Origin: Aurantiochytrium sp. KH105
Lineage: Eukaryota; Sar; Bigyra; Thraustochytrida; Thraustochytriidae
Reading direction: 5' to 3'
NCBI GenBank assembly: GCA_003116975.1
Contig: BGKB01000010.1
Span: 372,001 to 436,000, forward strand
DNA length: 64,000 nt
The notes beneath the pieces were generated by a model. It made no database searches and was not told where the DNA came from. It saw only the letters and a list, made by a program, of their open reading frames with translations. A program made the position numbers and the translations under genes. This document shows positions 56,075 to 64,000 of this stretch, in pieces; position 1 is the stretch's first letter, and each line of letters starts with the position of its first letter.

Positions 56075-57394
56075 TCATGCGGGTTCCATCGCAGAGTCTG
56101 TCTGCTGGGGCTCTTGTTGTTGTTGTTGTTGCTGTTGTTGTTCGGCAGGCCGTGTTTGGAGGCAAGATGGACAGTTGTGCAAGGTCTCGTGAATGAATTG
56201 TTCGCAAACGTCGCAAATGAAGGCCTGGCAGCGCGGACATTGGTAAAAAGCGGACACCGTAGGTCCCTTCGTGAACGAGATAGCGCAAGCGCTGCAGGCT
56301 GGAGCAGACGTTTGCTGATTCAATACTTGGGCCATTTTCACCTCGCGGAAACGCGGCACAGGGAAGAGATGATGGTAGGATCGCGAAAGGTGCGCCGAGG
56401 CAATGAGCTCGAGATCGCATATTGGGCAGTCTGTAGGAAGCTCTGTGACTACTGTAGAGCATCTCGGACAAGCGTAGCCCTTTGTCGTAACATCGTTGAT
56501 GTCGGCAGCCATGGCCTTGCCAGCGGTGACCGCATGGCCAGACACCAACGTACGACCATCTTGCGCGTCGCTCGAGCCTGCTGCTGTGCACTGCGAGGGG
56601 AAGCCCATTCGCACAAACGTACATCGCAGACCTTGTTGGTCTTCAGCAAGCGCGGGCGCAGGCGGCACATGACTTTGCAAAAGCTGACGAAAGTGCTCCT
56701 TGCTGGTGATGACGGCGTGTCGGCCCAAGGTCTTTTCCGCTAGGTATTTGGCCACATAGATCTCGGCAGAGAGACCAATGACAGAACTATGAACCTTGGA
56801 TCGCTGAAGTTTTTCGATCGTTTCAAAGACATCACCTTGATCGCAGGTGCTGAGTGAGGACATGAGCACGAGAATTTCGCGGCTGCCGTGCTGCGGAACG
56901 CTCTGAAGCGCGGCATGCGCGAGTTCGAGTCCATTTTGTAGGGAGAACTCTCCTCCCTCGGAGAGCATGCCGAGGGCTGCCTGATGGCGCGTGGCGCTGG
57001 CAGACATGTCGGTGAGCTTTTGCGCGACGCCATCGCGCGACATGACAATACACAGGTTGCTAAGAGGATTTTCGTCAAAGTACGAGAGGATAAAGTCGTT
57101 CAAGAGCTCTGAAGTGACGACGCGTCGCGAGGGACGCAAGTCGCTCTCCGCCATGGATTGCGACATGTCCACGATCAGCACCAGGTAGCGGATCATGTTG
57201 CGGCACAGAGTGCCGTCGGGGCCAGACAATCTCCTGGAGCCACCTCTACCCCCGAATCCGGGCCCATTCGCGTCACCATCGCCGCGACCCCCGTTGCCGG
57301 CGGCACCAGCGACGGTACGCAGCACGCCGTGCTCATCTTCTTGCAAGGCCTCCCAGCTTCGCGCGAGGTTGGTCTCCCACGCGTACCCGGACAT
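56075..57394 (-). CDS. SSL1: TFIIH core subunit p44 / Ssl1 (GTF2H2)
   Basis: The 439-residue subunit of TFIIH works in RNA polymerase II initiation and nucleotide excision repair, where it binds and stimulates the XPD helicase. A Ser/Gly-rich N-terminus precedes a von Willebrand A-like domain starting MIRYLVLIVDMSQSMAESDL, with the DxSxS-type motif. Further blocks are RRVVTSELLNDFILSYFDEN, REILVLMSSLSTCDQGDVF and VIGLSAEIYVAKYLA. A zinc-binding C4 motif (YACPRCSTVVTELPTDCPIC) and a C-terminal C4C4 RING (CSACAISF, YQCPRCQAFICDVCEQFIH, NCPSC) complete it. It ends in a poly-Gln run (about ten) and EPQQTDSAMEPA, which the human protein lacks. Start 57394 (MSGYAWETN) is chosen by family length; the frame is open upstream to 57856 because of a 66-base in-phase duplication. 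Confidence 0.96.
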   Translation of the reverse strand: MSGYAWETNLARSWEALQEDEHGVLRTVAGAAGNGGRGDGDANGPGFGGRGGSRRLSGPDGTLCRNMIRYLVLIVDMSQSMAESDLRPSRRVVTSELLNDFILSYFDENPLSNLCIVMSRDGVAQKLTDMSASATRHQAALGMLSEGGEFSLQNGLELAHAALQSVPQHGSREILVLMSSLSTCDQGDVFETIEKLQRSKVHSSVIGLSAEIYVAKYLAEKTLGRHAVITSKEHFRQLLQSHVPPAPALAEDQQGLRCTFVRMGFPSQCTAAGSSDAQDGRTLVSGHAVTAGKAMAADINDVTTKGYACPRCSTVVTELPTDCPICDLELIASAHLSRSYHHLFPVPRFREVKMAQVLNQQTSAPACSACAISFTKGPTVSAFYQCPRCQAFICDVCEQFIHETLHNCPSCLQTRPAEQQQQQQQQQEPQQTDSAMEPA

Positions 57395-57988
57395 GTGTCT
57401 GCCCGATGAAGCGGACGTAAAGAATGGATCGCGCGTACGAGCGAGCGACTCGGGCCAGGACGCGCGTGCTCCTACCTCGCGGCGCAGCGGGCAGACGTGC
57501 GGTTTCGCTGACCTTTTCCCGGCTGCGACACCGCGCTTTGCCGGTGGAGATTGAAGATTGGTGTTGCTGCTCGTTGAGGATAACGAGCTACGGGCTGCCG
57601 GTGGGGATGAAAATGAAAAGATGAAGATGAAGACGAAGATGGACCAAAGAGCAGGAGGGATTTTGGCTTCGTTAGGCCTTGCTGTTATGAAGATGCAGAC
57701 GAAGATGGACCAAAGAGCAGGAGGGATTTTGGCTTCGTAAGGCCTTGCTGTTATGAAGATGCAGATGCAGACGAAGATGTTAATGAGACGATCAGGAAGC
57801 AAGGCGAAACCAAAATCGCCTCCAACACTGGGGGAAACGAATAAATCAAAGCACAAAAATTACACTTCGTTGTCTGACAGTGAGACTGGTTGGGTTGAGA
57901 GACACAAGAAAGAAACAAATAAGACACATCCACACGAAAAGAGAAGAGAAGTGAAGAGAAGTGAAACAAAGCAATGTCTCTTTTTTTC
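57395..57988. other. Ssl1 upstream region with 66-bp duplication
   Basis: About 590 bases between two minus-strand genes. It contains the tandem duplication listed next and GAAGATGAAGAT-like flanks. From 57800 on it is AT-richer, the 3' flank of the kinase gene. No gene recognised. Confidence 0.55.
57631..57762. repeat. 66-bp tandem duplication
   Basis: Two adjoining copies (57631-57696 and 57697-57762), starting AGACGAAGATGGACC, identical except for one base (GTTAGG against GTAAGG). A third partial start follows. The near-identity points to a recent event. Confidence 0.95.
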
Positions 57989-59623
57989 TCAGTTCGAAGC
58001 AAGCTTGGCGAGCTGCTTGCGCATGGCTTCCACGGTTGGCCGTTTGGATGCGTCGAGGCGCAGCGATTGTTTGACTACCTTGTGGAAAGTATCAGAGTAC
58101 AGTGCCTTCGTCTCGGAAGGGTACCGCACATTCGCCTGGAGAATCGCGAGTGTCTGCACGCCCTGCGTTGGGTGCTCAAAAGGAGACCACATGCGTCCAT
58201 AGGTCATAGCATATAGAGTGGTCCCTATGGACCACACATCGAGGGCAGGGCCAAACTCATAGGGAAGCTCGGGAACCTCGAAAAGCTCGGGGGCGCGATA
58301 GGGCGCAGAGCATTTCACAGTAGCTTCATCGACCGCGAGACGCGCCTCGTTCCGCGTGGTGACGGTCGTTCGGAGCGGGCCACACGAGCCAAGATCCATC
58401 AGCACGGGCTGAACACTAGAGGCCGCATCAGGAAGGATCACTTCGGAAGAGCCTCGCGCGTCAAGCAGGATATTGTGCGGTTTAATGTCACGATGCGCAA
58501 AGCCGGCGGCGTGCAAAGCCTCCAAGCCGGAAAGAACGCCAGACATGATGCGTGCTGCGACAGCCTCTGGAAAAGGCCAGGGTGCTCCAGGTTCCTGCGA
58601 CGCACGTTCCATTTGATCAAAAAGAGAACCTCCGCCGTAGAGCGGAAAGAGCAAGAAAAATTCGCGCGCCCCAGGCACACGGCGCGAGTCTTCATCCATG
58701 GCGTCCACGAGCTGCATGACAAAGGGGCTCTCTGTACGCTTATGCACTGAAATTTCGAGCTTGAGGGCCGTGACGTCTTCCCGCGTTTGCGCCAAACAAC
58801 GCTTGAGGGCCAGGGCCTGACCGGTCTGCTGATCCTGAGCGAGAAAGACCTCGGAGAAGCCGCCGTCTGCAATTTTCTTGCGCACATCTACGACCCGAGA
58901 AGGGAATTGCACAGACTCTGCGTTTTGGATAGCATCGCTCGCGGCAGCGATGCCTTTCTTGGCCCAACTGGCAAATCGACCAAGATTGCTCGCGACCCCT
59001 TGCGAGGTCTTTTGAAAGGTATCTTGCACGTTCATTGTGGCCAGACGGTCGCTGAGTTTGTTGGCCGCGTTTGCCGCTGCCTCACTAATGGCAGCCTTTG
59101 ATCGGTTAACGCCTGCGGAGGAAAAGTTGTTTCCAGCGCTGGAGGCGGCAGGTCCGGATCCAGCGGCGCTTTGTTTGCGCGTGCTTGTCTTGACGGGCGA
59201 GTCTGCTTCGACCCACCAAACATCGGCGTCTGGATGGGCCGCAAGGCACGGGAACTCGTTTGCTTCTACCACTTGGACCTGGAGCATGTCATCTTCGAGA
59301 AGGAGCTGCTCGTACGGGCTGTCCGTGAGGAGCCACATGTATCGGCCTTCCTGTCCGGGCACGGGCTGGCGCACAAAGAATCTTGCGCCTCTGCCTGCAG
59401 CTTCTCGCGGGAATCCGTCGAGAAGCGCTTGCGCCGTGAGCCAGCGCGCCCCCGCGCGTCCCTCGCGCAGGTGTTCTGCCTCCACGCGCAGCGTCACCGC
59501 GTTGGGTCTCGGGCGTCTCAGTTTCTGCGCGTCCTTGCCGCCCGCGTCTGCGCGGGCCTCCTGCGCTGCGCGCAGCTCGCTCGCGAGCGCGTACAGCACC
59601 GTCGTCGTCGCCGCCGTCGCCAT
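57989..59623 (-). CDS. STK16/NAK-family Ser/Thr protein kinase with a novel N-terminal half
   Basis: The 544-residue protein has a kinase domain at about 250-540. The glycine loop is ADGGFSEVFLAQD, the ATP-site lysine lies in ALKRCLAQ, the catalytic loop is HRDIKPHNILL, and the magnesium motif is DLG (VLMDLGSCGPL). After KCSAPYRAPELFEV comes DVWSIGTTLYAMTYG. DLG in place of DFG and this activation segment are typical of STK16 and its NAK relatives (AAK1, GAK), which act at the Golgi or in clathrin traffic. The first 240 residues are unusual for STK16: an Arg-rich start, RPNAVTLRVEAEHLREG, then FFVRQPVPGQEGRYMWLLTD and a Ser/Ala-rich helix region. I cannot name a domain there. Start 59623 (MATAATTT) is preferred; an open extension to 59812 translates the CGAT repeat. 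Confidence 0.92.
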   Translation of the reverse strand: MATAATTTVLYALASELRAAQEARADAGGKDAQKLRRPRPNAVTLRVEAEHLREGRAGARWLTAQALLDGFPREAAGRGARFFVRQPVPGQEGRYMWLLTDSPYEQLLLEDDMLQVQVVEANEFPCLAAHPDADVWWVEADSPVKTSTRKQSAAGSGPAASSAGNNFSSAGVNRSKAAISEAAANAANKLSDRLATMNVQDTFQKTSQGVASNLGRFASWAKKGIAAASDAIQNAESVQFPSRVVDVRKKIADGGFSEVFLAQDQQTGQALALKRCLAQTREDVTALKLEISVHKRTESPFVMQLVDAMDEDSRRVPGAREFFLLFPLYGGGSLFDQMERASQEPGAPWPFPEAVAARIMSGVLSGLEALHAAGFAHRDIKPHNILLDARGSSEVILPDAASSVQPVLMDLGSCGPLRTTVTTRNEARLAVDEATVKCSAPYRAPELFEVPELPYEFGPALDVWSIGTTLYAMTYGRMWSPFEHPTQGVQTLAILQANVRYPSETKALYSDTFHKVVKQSLRLDASKRPTVEAMRKQLAKLASN

Positions 59624-60276
59624 GGCGCCCGTCTCGCGACCTCCTGCTCCCGTCCTCCTCCTCGTCGACGACCAACGATCGACGATTGTTGATCCATCGA
59701 TCATCATCGATCGGTCGATCGATCGATCGATCGATCGATGATCCATCGTCGTGCAAGCGGCCGCAAGTGCAGCTCTGCCCCGCCGCAAGTGCACAGTTCC
59801 GCCAGCGCGCACTGTAACGGCCCGCTATAACCCACTTGCGCGGCTCGAGTTCGGCCGCCGCAGCGTCGAGCAGAACAGCGCGGCGCAGAGAGAGCAGATA
59901 GAAAACAGAGCCGCGAGACGCCGCCGCCAGCGCCAGCGCCGAGGCCCGCTGCGCCGCTGCCCGGCCCGGCCTGGCCTGCCCCGCGCGGCTGCCCCGAGCT
60001 CGAGCGGAGGCCGAGGCCCCGGTCGAGGACCCATCCGGGCGGGGAGGGTCGACTCGACTCGACGCGACTCGGCGACTCGACGCAACTCCGCTTGTCTCGC
60101 TGCAAGCGCCTGCAGCAGCAGAACGTGCCGGGCGCGGGGGCGGCTCGCGCCGGCCAGCCAGCCAGCCAGCCAGCGAGGAGATCGGCGTCGCGTGGCGCAG
60201 ACCCTCATCGTCGAGCCCGCGGGAGGCGAGGGTCTCTCTCGCGTGCGAAGCGCGAGGCAGGTTTTTCCAAGGCGCT
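59624..60276. other. Divergent promoter region of the kinase and syntaxin genes
   Basis: About 650 GC-rich bases between start codons pointing away from each other, with a CGAT array (59714-59739) on the kinase side and a CCAG array (about 60158-60174) on the syntaxin side. Long open frames here are compositional. Confidence 0.55.
59714..59739. repeat. (CGAT)n microsatellite
   Basis: Six tandem CGAT units about 90 bases upstream of the kinase start codon. Confidence 0.93.
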
Positions 60277-61188
60277 ATGCATAGCAGGCTGTCAGATATC
60301 CTGCCCTCGCGCGAGGAGGCCGGCGAGGGCAATGGCGCGGCGGAGACGGACGTCGTGCTTGCGGGCGACGTGGAGATGAGCCCGGTGGCGTCCAAGTCGA
60401 TGCGCGAGTTTTTCGCACAGGTAGAGCAGCTGAAGAATACGATTACCTATGTCAAGTCGCGCACGAGCGAGGTAAACAGGCTCCAAGACGAGGCGGTCAA
60501 TGCCGTGCTGACCGCGGACCAGCAGCAGACGAGCGAAGACCTCGACCGCGTGTTGACGGATGTGAACAAGAGGTGCGCGGAGGCTAAACAAATGCTGACG
60601 GCAATGAAGGCGGAGACAGACTCCCTGGAGAAGAAGTCGACCGCGCCTGCGTCCGAGCTACGCATCCGCAAAAACATGTATAATTCGACGACGCAGAACT
60701 TTGTCAACGCTGTACGCGCATTTCAGCAGGCGCAGCAGACGTACAAGAACAAGATGAAGGAGAAGTCGGCCCGGCAAATCCGCTACGTGAAGCCAGATGC
60801 AACCTATGAAGAAATTGATGCAGTCATGAAGTCGGGCGATCCTAATGCCGTGTATCGCGCCGCCATCTTGAACCAAGGTAGCGACGCAGTAGCACAGACC
60901 TTCATGGACGTCCAGGCCAAGTATCAGGATGTCCTTCGACTCGAAGAGAGCGTGCGCGCCTTGCATCAAATGTTTCAGGATTTGGCGCTTTTGGTGGAGA
61001 CTCAGGGTGAGATGCTAGACCAAATCGAGATTTCTGTGAATCAGACGGTGGAGCACGTGGACAAGGGTAAGCAGGAGCTGAAAAAGGCTCTCAAGGCGCG
61101 TAAATCCATCCGCAAAAAGTACTTTATCCTGGCGATCATTGTCATCATCATTATTGTTGTCATCGTCCTCGTGGTGATCCGTCCCTAG
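60277..61188 (+). CDS. Qa-SNARE syntaxin (plasma-membrane Sso1/syntaxin-1 type)
   Basis: The 303-residue tail-anchored syntaxin drives vesicle fusion as a Qa-SNARE. The N-terminal Habc helical bundle spans about 40-165 (SMREFFAQVEQLKNTITYVK is its first helix). The SNARE motif at about 205-267 includes LEESVRALHQMFQDLALLV, then ETQGEMLDQIEISVNQTVEH with the central zero-layer Gln in ETQGEMLDQIE. A basic stretch (KARKSIRKKY) leads into one C-terminal membrane helix (FILAIIVIIIIVVIVLVVI) with only RP after it. The Habc-SNARE-TM order and the GEMLDQIE sequence fit the plasma-membrane branch (Sso1, syntaxin 1, SYP1). The ATG at 60277 is the first in frame after a stop-rich GC leader. Confidence 0.95.
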   Translation: MHSRLSDILPSREEAGEGNGAAETDVVLAGDVEMSPVASKSMREFFAQVEQLKNTITYVKSRTSEVNRLQDEAVNAVLTADQQQTSEDLDRVLTDVNKRCAEAKQMLTAMKAETDSLEKKSTAPASELRIRKNMYNSTTQNFVNAVRAFQQAQQTYKNKMKEKSARQIRYVKPDATYEEIDAVMKSGDPNAVYRAAILNQGSDAVAQTFMDVQAKYQDVLRLEESVRALHQMFQDLALLVETQGEMLDQIEISVNQTVEHVDKGKQELKKALKARKSIRKKYFILAIIVIIIIVVIVLVVIRP

Positions 61189-61306
61189 ATCAAGACCGTC
61201 CATCTCTGATAGACTATGAGTCCCTAACATAATTTTCCCAATAGCTAGACTTTTGCTTTCCCTCTTATTTTCTTCTTTTCTTTTCGTCAACAAAAGTTGC
61301 GTGTTT

Positions 61307-62629
61307 CTACAAATGCAAGACGCCCACGTCCTTGCGCAATTGAACATCGATGCGTATGCTTTTTACTGTCCCGAGGAAGCCAATCGAGAGCATGGCGACA
61401 GCGAGCTGGACAATCCTATGCACGTAATCTTGCAGCGCAGCGTCCAGGCAAGGTCCCAGCAATGCAATCACGATGAGGGCGAATGCAAGCGCGCGAGGGA
61501 CAATGGCCCACTTTATGCCCAATGGCAAGCGAATGTAGAGTGCAGCTTCAACACCGCACAAAATACAAAGAGCAATAAGTGCAGACACATTGTCGTCGTC
61601 GCCATGAGCAGTAAAAGTAGATCCTGGTTCCGGTTCCGGTTCCTGTCGCGGTGAAGAGATCCGTAAAAGTGCTGCCGCAAAAAGATAAATTGCTGCAAAC
61701 ATGGAAAGGCGGCGCCATCCTGCGGCGATGCGACCGAGTTTGGCTTGAACAACTACAGCTTGAACCACATAGAGAACCGCGAGAGCAAACCATATGAGAA
61801 ACGCAATACCCCGGAGCGCTGAAAAGATGAGCTGCGGGGGTATTTCGAGCATATTATTGTGCAAGGCAATGCCAGCAAGAATAAGCATGGCCAGCCACGT
61901 CGAAATTCTCAACGGCCTCCACTCGAAATACACTTCGCGCATGGCGCAGCGATCGAGCATGAAAGGGCGAACAAGTTCGCTTTCGAAATGTTCGACGCGA
62001 CGAAGTTTGAGTCGCTCGGTCTCAGCAAACCGAAGGGCGCGAATGGATCGCATGCGGGCCGAAAGTTGCGTACTGACTGTCATGATTCCGTATTCGACCT
62101 CTTTGGTGACGCGCATGAGATCAGTGAGTTCCTGTTGGATCTTTTCAAAAGGTTGGCGCGAAGGTGTCCATGGCTCTGGTGCTTTTGTTGTCGTCTCTGT
62201 TTTCTCACACGAAAAGTTCTTGTCGAGCTTCTTGGTGATCTTTCGCATGGCTGTTCTATTTGTGACGCAAAACTTCAAGAGACTTGCAACCTTTTCGGCC
62301 CAGTGAACGAACGTCACAAGGGCTTGATCGTCTTTGGGGGAGAGCGAAAGGCTTCCCGGATGGCGCACAGCCTGTACATCCTTGATGACCTTTTCTCTTG
62401 ACGAGCGCACCTCGGCAAGCAAGCCTTCAGCAAAGGCTTCGGCTGCAGCGAGATTGGCCTCGAGTCTGGCGTAAAACTGCTCATGAAGTACATTTGCCTC
62501 CTGCCCACGATGATGCTTTTGGGCCTGCACAATGGCGAAAATGATCTTCTTGAGCGTATGATACTGGACGTAGTAGACCTCCCAGTTGGGTTCCATGAGT
62601 TCCTCGAGCAACCTCCTACCGAACTTCAT
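61307..62629 (-). CDS. SPX-domain integral membrane protein
   Basis: The 440-residue protein starts directly with an SPX domain (about 1-155): MKFGRRLLEELMEPNWEVYY, the YHTLKKII block, and NRTAMRKITKKLDKNF near 125-140. The Tyr and Lys residues that bind inositol pyrophosphates are in place, so it should sense phosphate status. A helical stretch (about 165-245) then leads to five or six hydrophobic helices (about 250-425). They lack the EXS, VTC, MFS or SLC13 features found with other SPX proteins, so transported substrate and activity are unknown. It could be a phosphate or polyphosphate-linked membrane protein. Start 62629 puts Met at the expected first SPX residue. It converges on the syntaxin gene (118 bases). 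Confidence 0.92.
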   Translation of the reverse strand: MKFGRRLLEELMEPNWEVYYVQYHTLKKIIFAIVQAQKHHRGQEANVLHEQFYARLEANLAAAEAFAEGLLAEVRSSREKVIKDVQAVRHPGSLSLSPKDDQALVTFVHWAEKVASLLKFCVTNRTAMRKITKKLDKNFSCEKTETTTKAPEPWTPSRQPFEKIQQELTDLMRVTKEVEYGIMTVSTQLSARMRSIRALRFAETERLKLRRVEHFESELVRPFMLDRCAMREVYFEWRPLRISTWLAMLILAGIALHNNMLEIPPQLIFSALRGIAFLIWFALAVLYVVQAVVVQAKLGRIAAGWRRLSMFAAIYLFAAALLRISSPRQEPEPEPGSTFTAHGDDDNVSALIALCILCGVEAALYIRLPLGIKWAIVPRALAFALIVIALLGPCLDAALQDYVHRIVQLAVAMLSIGFLGTVKSIRIDVQLRKDVGVLHL

Positions 62630-63570
62630 TGTGCTCTTGTTCTCGCAAACACTTTTACAATATTAAAAAGTCGGCATCTACCAGAGCGAGTTTTTTGTTT
62701 CGCGACAAGCGATCTCGTTCCGTGCGACGAATGCACCCGTTTTTCCGTGCGACTTTTTAAGGAGGGCGTGACTACGCGAGCGATACGTTGACCGTATCTA
62801 TTCTCTCTTTCCTTTGGCGTTCACTCGTTTTGTCATTCGTGTGTTCGCTGTAGAGCCAAGTCGCTCACGTTCACCTGATCGAGGGCGTTGCAACGCACAG
62901 AGGACCTCGACCTTGTCTCCTTTCTTTTTTTCTTCCTGGCCTTTGCAATCTTCGCTGACGTGAGGCTCTAATAATTGCCGGACTACGCTAGCCTTGCTTG
63001 GCCTCGTCGTGCTTTGGCTAGTGTCGCTCAATCTTAACGTTGGCGCGGTGGCGCAGGTGAGTGAAGCTGCTTGGTCTTCCTTCGTCTTGCCCTTCTCGTT
63101 TTCCTTGCGCGTGGTTCTTAGTTCTTTGCTCCTCCTCGCCTTCGCGAGGCGAGGTGCCGCTCGCAAGGCGCGCGTCCTCTGCGGCGGCGGCGACGCTCCT
63201 CCGCTTGGTGGTCTGGATCGCGCTAGCGTCGCGGCTAGCGTCTTCTGCCCTTGTGCTGGCTGGTCCGCGAGAAGGAGGTTGACCTCCGCATCCGTGAGAG
63301 AGATCCCATCAGAGTTTCTTGCTTGCAAGCAAGATTCGATTTCTCAAGGTGTGCGAAAAGAAAGACCTTGTAAGAAGTTATACTAGCATTGGGCCTATGT
63401 AGTCGTGGATGACGTAGCAGCAGCAGTACTACTCTGCCTGGAGAGAGAGAGACAGGTGAAGCACCTAGCAAAGACGAGCGAGCGCCGCAGAAATTTACAA
63501 GACAGCAGCGCTCTGCCTATAGCCTGGCATGTTTCAGATGGGCTGGGTGACATCAAAATGAGATCGAAAA
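62630..63570. other. 0.94 kb intergenic region with an unsupported open frame
   Basis: It lies between the start of the SPX gene and the end of the DNAJC25-like gene, both minus strand. A 176-codon minus frame (62798-63328) is Lys/Arg/Ser-rich without recognisable domains, and a plus frame (62994-63386) overlaps it. Neither can be supported. The first 150 bases are likely to hold the SPX promoter. Confidence 0.45.
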
Positions 63571-64000
63571 TCAGAATGGAGAAGGCTCGTCAGGATTGGC
63601 CTTTTTCCAGCGAAGATATTGCTTGTAGCGTTCGGGGTACTTGCGCTTGAAGCGAAGCTCTTGAAACTTTGACATGTTCTCTCTGTGCCAGCACTCCATT
63701 TCGATGAGCTCTTCCTTTTCTTCAGGGGTAAACTCATCGTCGATGGCGCCCTCGGGCATGTGCATTGCTTGCGTGAGAAGAAGGATTTTCTCTGCACGTG
63801 AAAACGGCTCACCACGCAGCGTGTGACGAATGTACCAGTCCGTATGGAACCAAATGGTCTTCGGCAACGTGTAGGGCAGCTTGATGATGCGGACAATGAG
63901 CAGCCCTTGAAGCGTCGGCTTGCTGTACCCGCCTTCGATTTTGACCTCTTGCGCGAGTTCATCCGAGACCTCCTTTTCGAGGCTCTCCAAAGCCGCGGTT
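63571..64000 (-). CDS. DNAJC25-like J-protein, C-terminal part (cut by the window edge)
   Basis: The frame is open to the right edge, so only the last 143 residues are present and the start lies outside. LLIVRIIKLPYTLPKTIWF looks like the last membrane segment. HTDWYIRHTLRGEPFSRAEKI, less its last residue, and the KILLLTQAMHMP, CWHRENMSKFQEL and PERYKQYLRWKKANPDE blocks follow. This order matches the cytosolic tail of DNAJC25, an ER-membrane J-domain protein whose partner is an Hsp70. The J domain itself would lie beyond the window, so the assignment rests on the tail only. Confidence 0.75.
   Translation of the reverse strand, partial: TAALESLEKEVSDELAQEVKIEGGYSKPTLQGLLIVRIIKLPYTLPKTIWFHTDWYIRHTLRGEPFSRAEKILLLTQAMHMPEGAIDDEFTPEEKEELIEMECWHRENMSKFQELRFKRKYPERYKQYLRWKKANPDEPSPF

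Noticed and set aside
59289-60395. 368-codon minus-strand frame
   Set aside because: Overlaps the STK16-like gene and the divergent promoter in another frame and translates CGAT repeats as SIDRSIDR.
62798-63328. 176-codon minus-strand frame between the SPX and DNAJC25-like genes
   Set aside because: Charged, low-complexity, overlaps a plus-strand frame, with no family resemblance. It could be real but cannot be supported.
1-64000. tRNA, rRNA or other RNA genes
   Set aside because: Intergenic regions were scanned by eye for T-loop (GGTTCRA-type) and rRNA-like stretches. None found; a covariance-model search would be needed to exclude them.

Overview
This 64 kb window looks like a chromosome piece from a compact, intron-poor eukaryote. 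It codes for eukaryote-only machinery: the 26S proteasome ATPase Rpt3, TFIIH p44/Ssl1, a Qa-SNARE, a TALE homeodomain protein, an SPX protein, VPS9 and RasGEF exchange factors, the splicing factor SPF30/SMNDC1, METTL2 and Rit1. Nearly every gene reads as one uninterrupted frame, spacing is short, and strands are mixed with no operons. Together with the AA15/GH19 chitin-active secreted protein and the mitochondrial-type P450s, this fits a stramenopile protist, most likely a thraustochytrid/labyrinthulomycete. That assignment is inference, because no marker gene for taxonomy is present.

Layout. 0.7-6.3 kb: SCCPDH-like oxidoreductase (+), VPS9 Rab5-GEF (-), TALE homeobox gene (-). 6.3-8.6 kb: long intergenic stretch. 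8.6-11 kb: a secreted AA15 lytic polysaccharide monooxygenase fused to a GH19-type chitinase (+). 11-12.4 kb: a decayed, transposase-like run broken over three frames (-). 13-18.4 kb: Rid-family protein (+), Rpt3 (-), large M16 metallopeptidase (-). 19.3-26.6 kb: four tandem cytochrome P450 paralogues (+), each with a mitochondrial-type presequence. 27.5-29.8 kb: a large unclassified protein (+), followed by a decayed copy of its own 3' end. 30.2-36 kb: GPR180/TMEM145-like membrane protein (-), a possible TPP1/ACD-like OB-fold protein (+), a telomere-like minisatellite, TXNDC9 (-). 36.4-41.8 kb: an 1806-residue ARM/RasGEF/VPS9 protein (-). 42.3-51.4 kb: SPF30 (+), METTL2-like (-), BART-domain protein (+), a cyclic-nucleotide-binding/RGS fusion (-), a DEDDh exonuclease (+). 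53.4-62.6 kb: a methyltransferase-Rit1 fusion (+), Ssl1 (-), STK16-like kinase (-), syntaxin (+), SPX membrane protein (-). The right edge cuts a DNAJC25-like gene (-).

Themes. Several proteins join domains usually found apart: AA15+GH19, METTL21/FAM86-type methyltransferase+Rit1, RasGEF+VPS9, cNMP-binding+RGS. Membrane traffic and signalling are well represented (two VPS9 proteins, syntaxin, SPX, GPR180-like, BART, STK16-like). Translation and tRNA modification appear twice (METTL2-like and Rit1). The strongest local expansion is the P450 array, whose four members all lack the usual acidic residue of the I helix. Short tandem repeats (GCAG/GCAA, CGAT, GCATC, GAG) sit just 5' of many start codons. 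Annotation rests on reading motifs by eye; no database search was run.
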